A stretch of DNA of 64,000 nucleotides, taken from CG2-30-46-19 sp034414555. GTDB lineage: Bacteria > Chloroflexota > Dehalococcoidia > GIF9 > AB-539-J10. The stretch spans positions 62,001 through 126,000 of the forward strand of contig DAOUMA010000003.1 of assembly GCA_034414555.1 (NCBI GenBank), written 5' to 3'. A model generated the notes under the pieces. The model made no database searches and was not told where the DNA came from. It worked only from the letters and a program-made list of their open reading frames with translations. Positions within the stretch are counted from its first letter, which is position 1. Every line of letters begins with the position of its first letter. Positions 40,313 through 50,260 of this stretch are shown piece after piece. A program made the translations under genes and the position numbers.

Positions 40313-42740
40313 GCTCCGCAGATGCTCTTTTTGCCTCCCGAGCCTTTATTCTCTGCTCCACTTTTGCTACATCCAACCTCGTCTTAAGCACCACATCTGG
40401 GTTCAAAGACATTGAATCTATCCCGCACTCGACCAAGAACTCAGCAAATTCAGGAAAATCGCTAGGGGCTTGACCACATATCCCTATTTTTCTTCTTGGC
40501 TTGTGTTTATGCGCAGCCTCTATGACTTGCTTAACAAGTCTTTTCACTGCTTCATCTCTTTCATCAAATATATGGGAAACAAACTCAGAATCTCTATCCA
40601 AACCAAGTGTTAATTGGGTTAGATCATTCGACCCTATGCTGAACCCATCAAACACATCTGCAAATTCCTCAGCTAAAACCACATTTGATGGTATTTCACA
40701 CATAACATATACTTCTAATCCATTCTCTCCCTGTTTTAGACCCAGCTCATCCATTGCATTTATCACTCTCCTCCCCTCTTCTGGCGTTCTACAAAAAGGT
40801 ACCATCACCTTGACATTAGAAAGTCCCATCTCATCTCTCACTTTCTTTATCGCCTTGCATTCTAAGCCAAAAGCAGGCTTAAATTTTTCATCATAGTAAC
40901 GAGAGGCACCCCTCCAACCTATCATCGGATTGCTTTCCTCTGGTTCATAAAGATGCCCCCCTATTAAATTGGCATACTCGTTCGTTTTAAAGTCAGAAAA
41001 ACGAACGATAACATCATTAGGGTAAAACCCCGCCGCTATCTTTGCTACCCCCATCGCTAAATTGTCAACGAAGAACTGCGTCTTATCCCGGTACGATATG
41101 CTTCTCTTATCTATCTCCTCAACTACTTTTGCTATCTTCTTATCCTTCTTTGCTTCCTTCTTCAACTTACCGTAATTGATCAGCACCATTGGATGTATGC
41201 CAATGTAGGAATTGATGATGAACTCCTCCCTGGCTAATCCTACACCATCATTTGGAATTTGCCCTTGAATAAACGCTCCCCCAGGAATGCCAAAATTCAC
41301 CATTATCTGGGTGCGAGGTCTCGGAAGGTTAGATAATGCCACCTCATCAATCCGATATTTCAATCTTCCTTCATATATCCTACCTTCGCCACTGGAACAG
41401 TCTACCGTAACTGCGCTGCCATTTCTTAAGACCCTAGAGCCATCACCAGTGCCAATCACGCAAGGTACTCCAAGTTCACGGCTAACTATGGCAGCATGAC
41501 ATGTTCTTCCACCTTTATTCGTCACTATGGCACCAGCCACTTTCATTATTGGTTCCCAGTCAGGGTCAGTCATATCAGTAACCAGGACTTGACCGCTCTT
41601 GAATTTATTTATTTCACGAGGGTCTTTTATCACAGCTACCTCACCCTGCCCTATTTTCGTACCAACCGCTTCCCCCTCAAGTAGCAACCTTCCTCCTTCC
41701 TCAAGCACATAAGTCTTGAGCATGGCTGAATCTTTTTGAGAATGCACTGTCTCCGGTCTCGCTTGGACGATGAAAAGTTCACCGATTAATCCGTCTTTTG
41801 CCCATTCGATATCCATCGACAGACCATAATGTTCCTCTATAATGCAAGCCCACCTGGCAAGAGTGAGCACTTCGTCATCACTCAACACAAATTCCCCCTG
41901 GTCTTGTGGGGTAACTTCCTTTTGCTCAGTTCCTATCCCGTCTTCCTTGTAAATCAATTTCTTTTCTTTTGTCCCCAGTTTCTTTTCCACGATGGGTCTG
42001 AATCCCTTTTTTAAAGCGGGCTTGAAAACATAATACTGGTCTGGATTCACAATCCCTTGCACCACATTCTCTCCCAAGCCATATGCGCTGGTAATGTAAA
42101 CCACGTCCTTGAATCCTGATTCAGTGTCTATGGAAAATATAACTCCAGAGCATGCTAAGTCGGAGCGAACCATCTTTTGCACCCCAACCGATAGAAAAAC
42201 CTTTAGGTGGTCAAACCCCTTATCAACCCGGTAGGATGTTGCTCTACCAGTAAATAAAGATGCAAAGCATTCCATAACCTTCCTTATCAGTTCCTCTTCC
42301 CCCCGCACATTCAGATAGGTTGTTTGCTGTCCCGCAAATGAAGCTGTAGGTAAGTCCTCCGCAGTAGCACTGCTCCTCACCGCAACATCAACATTCTTAC
42401 CGTATCTTCGCTCCATCTCCCGGTAAGCAAACCTTATCTCCTCTTCCAGCTCTTTAGGACAAGGTGCGTTCGTTATTAGATTTCTTACCTCTTTGCTCCT
42501 TCGCGACAAATTTTCCATATCATGTGTATCCAAGCCTGCTAGAGTGTCTTTGATTTTTTCTACTACGCCTGCTTTTTCAACCACATGCCTATAAGCTTCA
42601 GCAGTAATAGCAAACCCAGAGGGAACATTCACCCCATTTTTACCGAGATTCCTTATCATCTCGCCAAGAGAGGCGTTTTTGCCACCCACCAAAGCGACAT
42701 CACCAGCGCCGACTTCTTCAAACCACTTTACAAACTTCAT
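40299..42740 (-). CDS. ppsA: phosphoenolpyruvate synthase
   Basis: 813 residues. The N-terminal ATP-grasp domain has GGKNASLGEMIRNL, VAVRSSATAEDLPTASFAGQ and EWAKDGLIGELFIVQARPET (in part). The central phosphohistidine domain has GGRTCHAAIVSRELGVPCVIGT with the catalytic His. The C-terminal PEP-binding barrel has VMVPFCRTPEEGR, MCEIPSN, GSNDLTQLTLGLDRDS and GICGQAPSDFPE. It makes PEP from pyruvate and ATP for gluconeogenesis, in keeping with an anaerobic acetyl-CoA/pyruvate lifestyle. First gene of the dgt-dnaG-rpoD transcript. Confidence 0.95.
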   Translation of the reverse strand: MKFVKWFEEVGAGDVALVGGKNASLGEMIRNLGKNGVNVPSGFAITAEAYRHVVEKAGVVEKIKDTLAGLDTHDMENLSRRSKEVRNLITNAPCPKELEEEIRFAYREMERRYGKNVDVAVRSSATAEDLPTASFAGQQTTYLNVRGEEELIRKVMECFASLFTGRATSYRVDKGFDHLKVFLSVGVQKMVRSDLACSGVIFSIDTESGFKDVVYITSAYGLGENVVQGIVNPDQYYVFKPALKKGFRPIVEKKLGTKEKKLIYKEDGIGTEQKEVTPQDQGEFVLSDDEVLTLARWACIIEEHYGLSMDIEWAKDGLIGELFIVQARPETVHSQKDSAMLKTYVLEEGGRLLLEGEAVGTKIGQGEVAVIKDPREINKFKSGQVLVTDMTDPDWEPIMKVAGAIVTNKGGRTCHAAIVSRELGVPCVIGTGDGSRVLRNGSAVTVDCSSGEGRIYEGRLKYRIDEVALSNLPRPRTQIMVNFGIPGGAFIQGQIPNDGVGLAREEFIINSYIGIHPMVLINYGKLKKEAKKDKKIAKVVEEIDKRSISYRDKTQFFVDNLAMGVAKIAAGFYPNDVIVRFSDFKTNEYANLIGGHLYEPEESNPMIGWRGASRYYDEKFKPAFGLECKAIKKVRDEMGLSNVKVMVPFCRTPEEGRRVINAMDELGLKQGENGLEVYVMCEIPSNVVLAEEFADVFDGFSIGSNDLTQLTLGLDRDSEFVSHIFDERDEAVKRLVKQVIEAAHKHKPRRKIGICGQAPSDFPEFAEFLVECGIDSMSLNPDVVLKTRLDVAKVEQRIKAREAKRASAEHDVQ

Positions 42741-42833
42741 CGCTTAACCAGCAAATAAATATTAGTCCTCACAGCTTCAGTTACAGTTGGCAAGCTAAAA
42801 CAACATCGTTCCCAAGATGGTAGATTATATTTT

Positions 42834-42863
42834 AATATACCACACTTAAAGATATTTAGACAA
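42834..42863 (-). promoter_or_regulatory. candidate ppsA operon promoter
   Basis: On the - strand: TTGTCT (42858-42863), 18 bases, TATATT (42834-42839), with a second TATAAT-like box at 42824-42829. The intergenic region 42741-42969 otherwise holds only the clpC promoter. Confidence 0.35.
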
Positions 42864-42906
42864 CCCAACTAAGCCAGACCCAGAACCAGCTATCTCCTAC
42901 AATGCC

Positions 42907-42935
42907 TTGACTGTAAACAAGCTGGAGACTATAAT
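42907..42935 (+). promoter_or_regulatory. clpC promoter
   Basis: TTGACT (42907-42912), exactly 17 bases, perfect TATAAT (42930-42935). The expected 5' UTR is about 28 bases. No CIRCE or CtsR-like operator is visible, so heat control of this kind is not supported. Confidence 0.7.
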
Positions 42936-42969
42936 CTTCATAAAGGCAATTTATATAGCGTGAGCAAAT

Positions 42970-45423
42970 ATGGCTACTGGATTTGAACGATTTTCTGAAA
43001 GTGCCCGTAAGGTATTAACACGAGCTCAAGGCGAGGCGCAGCGCCTGGGGCATAACTATATTGATACCGAGCATTTATTGCTTGGACTAACACAGCAAGA
43101 GTCAGGAGTAGCTTCCAAGGTTTTAGCCAATTTAGGAATCTCCCAAAGTAAAGTGCAATCAGCGGTGGAGTTTCTGATTGGAAAGGGGCAAAAACCAAGT
43201 ACTACTGATGAGGTAGGGCTTGCTCCTCGAGCCAAGAAGGTCATCGAATTCGCTATTGATGAGGCACGCCGCCTCAATGCTAGTTATATAGGTGCTGAAC
43301 ACATTCTGTTGGGCTTATTACGAGAAAATGAAGGGATAGCCCATACCGTTCTAGAAAATTTGGGCGTTACCTTAGACAAGGCACGAGATGAGGTTAATCG
43401 AGTCAGCAGATATGAAGCAACGCATGCCCGAACTCTTGGGCGCAGCACCTCACGTACACCAATGCTAGACCAACTTGGAACAGATTTAACCGCTTTAGCT
43501 AAGGCAGATAAACTTGACCCTATTATTGGGCGTAATACAGAAATTGAAAGGGCGATTCAGATATTGAGCCGCCGCACTAAGAATAATCCTGCCCTCATCG
43601 GCGAACCAGGAGTTGGTAAAACAGCTATAGTGGAAGGATTAGCCCAGCGTATAGTAAGGGGAGAAGTTCCTGAAGCGTTGCAGGGCAAAAGGATAGTTGC
43701 TCTAGATATTGGTGCTTTAGTAGCTGGAACAAAGTATCGCGGTGAATTTGAGGAAAGGCTCAAAAGGATTATTGAAGAGGAGAAAGCTTCAGGGAATTGT
43801 ATCCTATTCATCGATGAAATGCAGACCATCGTTGGTGCTGGAGCTGCTGAAGGTGCTGTCGATGCCGCTAATATTTTAAAACCTTCGTTGTCGCGGGGTG
43901 AGATACAATGTATTGGTGCCACCACCTTGAATGATTATCGCAAGTATGTCGAGAAAGACCCTGCCTTGGAACGACGCTTTCAACCTATCTTAGTGGCCGA
44001 ACCTACTAAGGAAGAAACGCTGGAAATCCTGCGAGGCATTAAGCATCGCTATGAGCAATTTCATTGTCTAACTATTGACGATGAAGCACTGCAGGCAGCG
44101 ACATCCCTAGCTGCAAGGTATATCGCTGACCGCTATCTACCCGATAAAGCTATTGATATAGTAGATGAAGCTAGCTCCAGGGTGCGCATTAAACGCGGTA
44201 ATGCCCCAGTTAGCTTAACCGAGGCAAAACAGGCTCTGGAAAATATCCGCAAGGAAAAAGAGGCTGCCATTGCCGCCCTTCAATATGAATATTCCAGTGA
44301 ACTGCGGGAGCGGGAAGTGCAGCTTGCCCAAAAAATCGAAACCATAGAAAAGGAATGGCAATCAAAACAAGAATTAGATAAACCTATAGTGACAAAAGAG
44401 GATATCGCTGAAACAGTTGGCATGTGGACGGGAATACCAGTGGTGAAGTTATCCACCGATGAAACTAGCCGCCTTCTCCAAATGGAAGAAGCTCTTCATC
44501 GCCGTATCATTGGTCAGGACGAAGCGATAGAAACTATCGCTAAAGCAGTGAGAAGGGCTCGAGCTGGATTGAAAGACCCGAGACGCCCAATAGGCGCCTT
44601 CATATTCCTCGGACCCACCGGCGTTGGCAAAACTGAATTAGTAAGAGCTTTAGCAGAATTTATGTTCGGTAGCGAGGATGCGTTAATCAGGCTTGATATG
44701 TCCGAGTTCATGGAGCGTCACACTGTGGCTCGCTTAGTTGGTTCACCGCCAGGATATATTGGCTATGAAGAGGGTGGACAATTAACCGAAGCAGTGCGGC
44801 GGAAATCTTACTGCTGCATCCTCCTCGATGAGATTGAGAAGGCACATTACGACGTGTTTAATATACTGCTCCAGATTTTCGACGATGGTCATTTATCTGA
44901 TGCAAAGGGACGTCGCGTTGATTTCCGTAACAGCATCATAATCATGACCAGTAATATCGGTGCTGAGCTAATAAAACGTAATATGAGCATTGGTTTTGAT
45001 ATTCAGGGTGATAAGAATAAGCAAATCGAATACGATAAGATGAAGGAAAAGGTGCTCGGGGAAGTAAAGAAAACCTTCCGCCCTGAGTTTCTCAACCGCA
45101 TCGACGCCACTGTGGTTTTCCACGCCCTGACCAAAGAACATATTCGCCAAATTGTCGAGTTAATGCTTAACGAGATTATTGGTTCACTCAAGGAAAAGAA
45201 TATAACTTTAGAAGTTACCGAAACTGCCAAAGACCTCCTCGGTGATAAAGGCTATGACCCTGTTTTTGGAGCACGCCCATTGCGCCGCACCATCCAGGAA
45301 ATGGTGGAAAATCAACTCTCCGAGGCTTTGCTGCACGGTGACTTTCTCCCCGGCGACACTATTGTGATAGATTGTGAAGATGACAGAATCGTGATACAAG
45401 CACTGGTTAAGGAAGGCTTATAA
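42970..45423 (+). CDS. clpC: ATP-dependent Clp protease ATP-binding subunit ClpC
   Basis: 817 residues. Two N-terminal Clp-N repeats (ESARKVLTRAQGEAQRLGHN; APRAKKVIEFAIDEAR) precede D1, with Walker A GEPGVGKTAIVEGLAQ and Walker B ILFIDEMQTIVG. A short middle coiled-coil (UVR-like, ~410-450) distinguishes ClpC from ClpB. D2 has GPTGVGKTELVRALAE and CILLDEIEKAH. The unfoldase feeds ClpP. Unlike Firmicutes, no ctsR/mcsA/mcsB precede it. Confidence 0.95.
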   Translation: MATGFERFSESARKVLTRAQGEAQRLGHNYIDTEHLLLGLTQQESGVASKVLANLGISQSKVQSAVEFLIGKGQKPSTTDEVGLAPRAKKVIEFAIDEARRLNASYIGAEHILLGLLRENEGIAHTVLENLGVTLDKARDEVNRVSRYEATHARTLGRSTSRTPMLDQLGTDLTALAKADKLDPIIGRNTEIERAIQILSRRTKNNPALIGEPGVGKTAIVEGLAQRIVRGEVPEALQGKRIVALDIGALVAGTKYRGEFEERLKRIIEEEKASGNCILFIDEMQTIVGAGAAEGAVDAANILKPSLSRGEIQCIGATTLNDYRKYVEKDPALERRFQPILVAEPTKEETLEILRGIKHRYEQFHCLTIDDEALQAATSLAARYIADRYLPDKAIDIVDEASSRVRIKRGNAPVSLTEAKQALENIRKEKEAAIAALQYEYSSELREREVQLAQKIETIEKEWQSKQELDKPIVTKEDIAETVGMWTGIPVVKLSTDETSRLLQMEEALHRRIIGQDEAIETIAKAVRRARAGLKDPRRPIGAFIFLGPTGVGKTELVRALAEFMFGSEDALIRLDMSEFMERHTVARLVGSPPGYIGYEEGGQLTEAVRRKSYCCILLDEIEKAHYDVFNILLQIFDDGHLSDAKGRRVDFRNSIIIMTSNIGAELIKRNMSIGFDIQGDKNKQIEYDKMKEKVLGEVKKTFRPEFLNRIDATVVFHALTKEHIRQIVELMLNEIIGSLKEKNITLEVTETAKDLLGDKGYDPVFGARPLRRTIQEMVENQLSEALLHGDFLPGDTIVIDCEDDRIVIQALVKEGL

Positions 45424-45425
45424 CA

Positions 45426-45647
45426 GTGCCCCAAGAGGTAATCGAAGCACCAATACCAGGCAAAATATTAAGTGTTGCAGTTACTGTGGGTAATTCGGTG
45501 AATGAAGGTGACACGGTTTGCGTCATAGAAGCGATGAAGATGGAAAACCCAATATTAGCCCCTGTGAAAGGGTCTATTACGCAGGTGGGGGTTTCACCCA
45601 ACCAAGTGGTCAAAACAGGCCAACTGATAGCTGTCATTGAATATTAG
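45426..45647 (+). CDS. stand-alone biotinyl/lipoyl-attachment domain protein
   Basis: 73 residues from the GTG at 45426, comprising a single biotinyl domain: EAPIPGKILSVAV, then EAMKMEN with the biotinylation Lys, and a matching C-terminal half-barrel. It resembles the BCCP part of acyl-CoA or oxaloacetate/methylmalonyl-CoA (de)carboxylases and has no linker. No carboxylase subunit is in the window, so its partner is encoded elsewhere. Only 2 bases separate it from clpC. Confidence 0.9.
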   Translation: MPQEVIEAPIPGKILSVAVTVGNSVNEGDTVCVIEAMKMENPILAPVKGSITQVGVSPNQVVKTGQLIAVIEY

Positions 45648-45708
45648 GTAACTTGTCCTGAGCAACACAAAGGGGGCAGGTAATCAAAGAATTTAAAGGA
45701 GGAGAAAA

Positions 45709-46968
45709 ATGGCTGCTAAAATGTGGTATGTAGAACCAGCAATGCAGACAGGCCTGTCCACAATGGGGGGTGAAGCTTTTAAAGAAATCTATGGACACTT
45801 TTTTTCACCGAGGATGATTTTTACCGGGAAAATAGGGGCAACGGCATTATCAATGCTTGTCGCCTTTATGCGTGAAAGGAGAAAGGCGTTCATTTTAAGC
45901 GACACTGTGGTAGAAAGACACGCCAAAAGTGTGGCTAAAGATTTCCAAGAAGCCGCCTTCCAGACAATGGTTTGGAACGAGTCTGCTCCAGAACCCTCGA
46001 TAAGTTTAGTTAAGAAGTGTGCCGATGCGATGACAAAATTCGAGCCTGACCTCATCGTTGCGGTAGGCGGCGGCTCCACAATTGACCTGGCTAAAGCCGC
46101 ATGGATACTCTACGAGCATCCAAGTTACGACCTGAGAGCGGTAAGCCCTTTGATTCCTATGGGATTAAGGAAAAAGGCACTACTGGCAGCATATCCAACA
46201 ACGAGTGGCACCGGTTCGGAAGTCACCTGGGCTTCAGTGTTGACCGATGATTCCGTCACCCCCCCTATGAAGATCGAAGTTTCCTCAGCGGAAATAGTTC
46301 CCGACTTCGCAGTTCTAGTTCCAGAATTCACCGCTGGAATGCCACCCAAGATAACTGCAGGTACAGGCCTAGATGCTTTAGCGCATTCAGTTGATAGCTA
46401 CTTGACCTCTTATGATACTGATATCTGCGATGTCCTGGCAATAAAATCTATAGAATTAGTATTCAAGTTCTTGCCTCGAGCATATAAAACGCCTGACGAT
46501 ATGGAGGCAAGATACCGCATGCAACTGGCAGCAACCATAGCTGGACTTGCATTTGGAAATAGCCAAGCGGCACTGACGCATAGCCTGGGGCATGCAGTAG
46601 GAAAGGTATTCGGCATCCACCATGGAATAGCAGTGGGTATTTTCATACCTTATTCAATACAATACTATGCCAGAGCAAGCAATAAGTATGTGCAATTAGC
46701 CCAGAAAATTGGGATTGAGGCAAAAGATGAGGCAGAATGCCTTGAGAAACTCGTTGACAGGTTCAAACAATTTCTTTTGAGCTTTGAAACACCCTACGCC
46801 TTGAAGGAGCACGGAATCACCAAGGAGAGATGGGAGGAAAACCTTGCCGCTGTCGCCAAGTATACCTCGGAAGACGCATGTACAGCGGCAAGCCCACGAC
46901 CTACCTCCATCATTGACATTAAGAAAATGCTTGAGTATGCCTACGAAGGGAAAGATATCGACTTTTGA
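45709..46968 (+). CDS. iron-containing alcohol dehydrogenase (group III)
   Basis: 419 residues. The NAD(P) motif VGGGSTIDLAKAAW is near residues 120-133; metal ligands are in DALAHSVDSY and HSLGHAVGKVFGIHHGIAVG. PTTSGTGSEVTWASVL is conserved in the family. It has a strong AAAGGAGG site and its own 61-base spacer after the biotinyl gene. The AOR that follows suggests that an alcohol is oxidised to an aldehyde and then to an acid (or the reverse). Confidence 0.92.
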   Translation: MAAKMWYVEPAMQTGLSTMGGEAFKEIYGHFFSPRMIFTGKIGATALSMLVAFMRERRKAFILSDTVVERHAKSVAKDFQEAAFQTMVWNESAPEPSISLVKKCADAMTKFEPDLIVAVGGGSTIDLAKAAWILYEHPSYDLRAVSPLIPMGLRKKALLAAYPTTSGTGSEVTWASVLTDDSVTPPMKIEVSSAEIVPDFAVLVPEFTAGMPPKITAGTGLDALAHSVDSYLTSYDTDICDVLAIKSIELVFKFLPRAYKTPDDMEARYRMQLAATIAGLAFGNSQAALTHSLGHAVGKVFGIHHGIAVGIFIPYSIQYYARASNKYVQLAQKIGIEAKDEAECLEKLVDRFKQFLLSFETPYALKEHGITKERWEENLAAVAKYTSEDACTAASPRPTSIIDIKKMLEYAYEGKDIDF

Positions 46969-46982
46969 ATGGAGAATTTGAA

Positions 46983-48827
46983 ATGTACGGCTATCATGGA
47001 AAAATCTTGCAGGTTGATTTAAGCACTCGACAAACAAAAGATATAGAGCTAAAAGAAGAGGATTTGAGGAAATTCATAGGTGGAGCCGGGCTTGCCGCGA
47101 AGCTGATGTATCCGCTACTGAGCAAAAACCTCGACCCATTGGGCCCAGAAAATCCCCTCATTTTCATCACAGGACCCTTCACGGGGACAGCAATTCCATC
47201 CACAGGCCGACACACCATTTGTGCCAAATCGCCACTTACCGGTGTATGGGGAGAATCGAGCGCCGGGGGCTTCTTCGGAGTTTCACTAAAATCCACGGGT
47301 TACGATGGCGTCATGGTAGTGGGACGCTCCGATAAACCTGTTTACCTCTTGATGCACGACGGGAGTGTAGAAATAAAAGATGCTTCCCATTTGTGGGGAA
47401 AGGGATTTTATGAAACAAAAGATGTCTTGACGAAAGAAGTGGGGGAGAAGAGGGCAAGGATATCCGCTATTGGGCAAGGTGGCGAAAACCTCATTAAGTA
47501 TGCTGCCATAATGAATGATGATGGAAGAGCAGCAGGAAGATGCGGATTAGGGGCTGTCATGGGTGCTAAAAAGCTAAAGGCAATCGTTACATATGGGGAT
47601 AGAAGACCCAAAGTCGCCTATTCAGACAAACTTAAGGAGAATATAAAAGCGGCTTTGGTTGTGCCGATAACAGAACTGACCGCCTTATCTACCAGAGAAA
47701 TGTTCAGTGAGTTTGGGTCAATCGGGTATCTCGACATGGCGATGTATATATCAGATGCCCCGGCAAAATATTTTTCTAAATCCGTCTTCCCTGTCGAGGA
47801 GATAGACGGGAAGGCATTAAAGCAGAATTATTATGTAAAATCAGTTGCCTGCTATGGCTGCCCCATAGGCTGTGGGAGATTGACACAATACGGTCACCAC
47901 GGCATAGATAAGGTAGATGGCCCGGAATATGAAAGCGCTGTCGCCCTCGGCCCATGCTGTATGAACCTCGACTTAGACTCTATTATCTACGCAAGTCATC
48001 TATGCAATGACTATGGGATTGATACAATATCAACAGGGGTCTCAATAGCATTCGCAATGTATCTGTATGAGAAAGGTATACTCACGAAAGATAAGACCGG
48101 GATGGAAATAAAGTGGGGAGATAGTAAGGCTATTGTTAGCCTTGTTGAAAAAATCGCAAAAAGAGAAGGGGTGGGAGACATCTTAGCTGAGGGAGTGAAA
48201 AGGATGGCGGAGAAATTTGGTGTCTCACAAGATGAGGCAGCACATGTGAAGGGATTAGAAATTCCAATGCATGACCCCAGAGCATTTTTTGGAGATGCTG
48301 TGGATTACGCCACCTCACCTCGCGGTGCATGTCACACGAAGGGAGATTACTATATGGTTGATATAGGGCGGGGGGTCCTTGATGTTGGCATTATACCGGG
48401 AGATAGATTTGAATCATCTGAGAACAGAGGTGCTATGGTTGCCAGATACCAGAATTTGAGGGACCTCTTCAACTCGCTTCCCTTGTGTACCTATTCACCC
48501 ATAATATCGCCGGGACATATAGCGGGATTATTAAACGCAGTTACAGGGTGGGATTTCAATCCCGATTCCATTATGATGGCGGGAGAGCGAAGTTTCAATC
48601 TAAAACGTGTAATTAATATCAAGCTTGGCATCACCAAGAAAGATGACAAACTCCCCAAGATAGCAACTGCACCGCTCTCAGAGGGAACATCGCAGGGTAA
48701 GGAACCAGATATGGAAACTCTAATGCGAGGACACTACAAAGAGCGGGGATGGGATGTAGCGACGGGTAAGTCAACAAAGAAAAAATTGGAACAGCTCGGA
48801 CTTTCTGAGGCGATAAAGGATATATAG
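46983..48827 (+). CDS. aor: aldehyde:ferredoxin oxidoreductase (tungsten/molybdopterin)
   Basis: 614 residues from the ATG at 46983, which has GGAG 8 bases upstream and gives the family-typical MYGYHGKILQVDLSTRQ; a TTG six codons earlier is less likely. The N-terminal domain binds the bis-pterin cofactor (GPFTGTAIPSTGRH, AKSPLTGVWGESSAGGFF). The [4Fe-4S] ligands are in CYGCPIGC (~295-302) and CTYSP (~495). It interconverts aldehydes and carboxylic acids with ferredoxin. Because the activity is oxygen-sensitive it supports an anaerobic host. No pterin or tungstate transport genes are nearby. Confidence 0.93.
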   Translation: MYGYHGKILQVDLSTRQTKDIELKEEDLRKFIGGAGLAAKLMYPLLSKNLDPLGPENPLIFITGPFTGTAIPSTGRHTICAKSPLTGVWGESSAGGFFGVSLKSTGYDGVMVVGRSDKPVYLLMHDGSVEIKDASHLWGKGFYETKDVLTKEVGEKRARISAIGQGGENLIKYAAIMNDDGRAAGRCGLGAVMGAKKLKAIVTYGDRRPKVAYSDKLKENIKAALVVPITELTALSTREMFSEFGSIGYLDMAMYISDAPAKYFSKSVFPVEEIDGKALKQNYYVKSVACYGCPIGCGRLTQYGHHGIDKVDGPEYESAVALGPCCMNLDLDSIIYASHLCNDYGIDTISTGVSIAFAMYLYEKGILTKDKTGMEIKWGDSKAIVSLVEKIAKREGVGDILAEGVKRMAEKFGVSQDEAAHVKGLEIPMHDPRAFFGDAVDYATSPRGACHTKGDYYMVDIGRGVLDVGIIPGDRFESSENRGAMVARYQNLRDLFNSLPLCTYSPIISPGHIAGLLNAVTGWDFNPDSIMMAGERSFNLKRVINIKLGITKKDDKLPKIATAPLSEGTSQGKEPDMETLMRGHYKERGWDVATGKSTKKKLEQLGLSEAIKDI

Positions 48828-48844
48828 CATATTAAACAGCTAGC

Positions 48845-50260
48845 TTGAAATCTAGTAATCATGGTAAATTAAAATTCAAAACTCTCTTTGTTTGCCAGCA
48901 ATGTGGCAAGGAAAGTCCTAAATGGTTAGGCCGTTGCCCTGAGTGTGGCACTTGGAATAGCCTCGTAGAAACAACGGTCAGTTCTTCTCACCTGTCTTAC
49001 AGCAGAACCGCCCTGAAAAGAAATAAACCACAGGAGCTTTCCAAAGTAGAGAAGAGCACACTGTCCCGCCTCAGCCTCGGTTTCTCTGAGATAAACCGTG
49101 TTCTAGGAGGCGGTTTAGTGCCCGGCTCCGTAGTCCTCATCGCCGGAGAACCAGGGGTAGGCAAATCCACACTGTTACTTCAAGCTTCAGCAATGATAGC
49201 TAAAGATAAACAGCCTGTGGGCTATATTTCTGGAGAAGAATCTATCAATCAAGTTAAACTCAGGGCTGAACGTTTGAACATAAATGGTGAGGGGCTTCTC
49301 TTTCTCTCTGAAGCCGACATAGCTATTATTATTGAGCATTTGGAGGAAATTTCACCTAAATTGGTAGTCATTGACTCCATTCAAACTATGTATCTGGAAG
49401 ATATCTCGGGGATGCCAGGTAGTGTCTCTCAAGTGCGTGAATGCACATCGAGGATAATGCGCTGGGCAAAGGAAAATGATGTGCCAGTACTGCTTGCTGG
49501 TCATGTGACCAAAGACGGTTCTATTGCTGGTCCTGGAACGTTGGAACACATTGTCGATGTAGTCCTTTATTTCGAAGGTGAGCCTTTTAGCAGTTACCGT
49601 GTGCTGCGAGGTATCAAAAACCGCTTCGGCTCCACTAATGAAGTGGGATTTTTTGAAATGGGCAACAGTGGGTTAGTGGAAGTAGATAACCCATCTCAAG
49701 CTTTGTTATCCAGGCATACCGATGCCACCGCCGGCTCAGTGGTAGTTCCCACACTTGAAGGGAGTCGCCCCTTGCTCGTGGAGCTACAAGCATTAACCAC
49801 CACAACCAGTTTTACTCTACCAAGACGCATCGCCAACGGTGTTGACTTTAACCGCCTGCTTCTAATTATTGCTGTGCTTACCAAACGTGCTGGGCTAAGA
49901 CTTTTTAACCAGGATGTTATCGTCAACGTCACCGGTGGATTGAGACTTAGTGAGCCAGCAATTGACCTTGGAATTGCCTTAGCTATTGCTTCTAGCTTCA
50001 GCGACCGTGTGCCGATTCCACGCTCAGCTGTGTTCGGCGAAATAGGGCTAAACGGAGAGATTAGAACTGTATCACAAGTAGAAAGACGAATCGCTGAAGC
50101 AGCTAGACTGGGCCTTAAAACTTGCCTCATCCCCAAACTCCCCCAAAAACCCGCGCTTAACCACGTCGATATTCAACTGCTCGAAGCTAACTCTCTAGGC
50201 GAAGCCCTTCGATTAGGACTTAACAAGAAAACCAAGAAGGAGATAATCGGTGGTGAATAA
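48845..50260 (+). CDS. radA: DNA repair protein RadA/Sms
   Basis: 471 residues, TTG start (no ATG or GTG in frame before the zinc finger). The N-terminal C4 finger is CQQCGKESPKWLGRCPEC. The RecA-like ATPase has GEPGVGKSTLL and the RadA-specific KNRFGS in GIKNRFGSTNEVGFF. The C-terminal Lon-like domain contains FGEIGLNGEIRTV. It drives branch migration in recombination. ispD overlaps by 11 bases. disA, often next to radA, is absent. Confidence 0.94.
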   Translation: MKSSNHGKLKFKTLFVCQQCGKESPKWLGRCPECGTWNSLVETTVSSSHLSYSRTALKRNKPQELSKVEKSTLSRLSLGFSEINRVLGGGLVPGSVVLIAGEPGVGKSTLLLQASAMIAKDKQPVGYISGEESINQVKLRAERLNINGEGLLFLSEADIAIIIEHLEEISPKLVVIDSIQTMYLEDISGMPGSVSQVRECTSRIMRWAKENDVPVLLAGHVTKDGSIAGPGTLEHIVDVVLYFEGEPFSSYRVLRGIKNRFGSTNEVGFFEMGNSGLVEVDNPSQALLSRHTDATAGSVVVPTLEGSRPLLVELQALTTTTSFTLPRRIANGVDFNRLLLIIAVLTKRAGLRLFNQDVIVNVTGGLRLSEPAIDLGIALAIASSFSDRVPIPRSAVFGEIGLNGEIRTVSQVERRIAEAARLGLKTCLIPKLPQKPALNHVDIQLLEANSLGEALRLGLNKKTKKEIIGGE

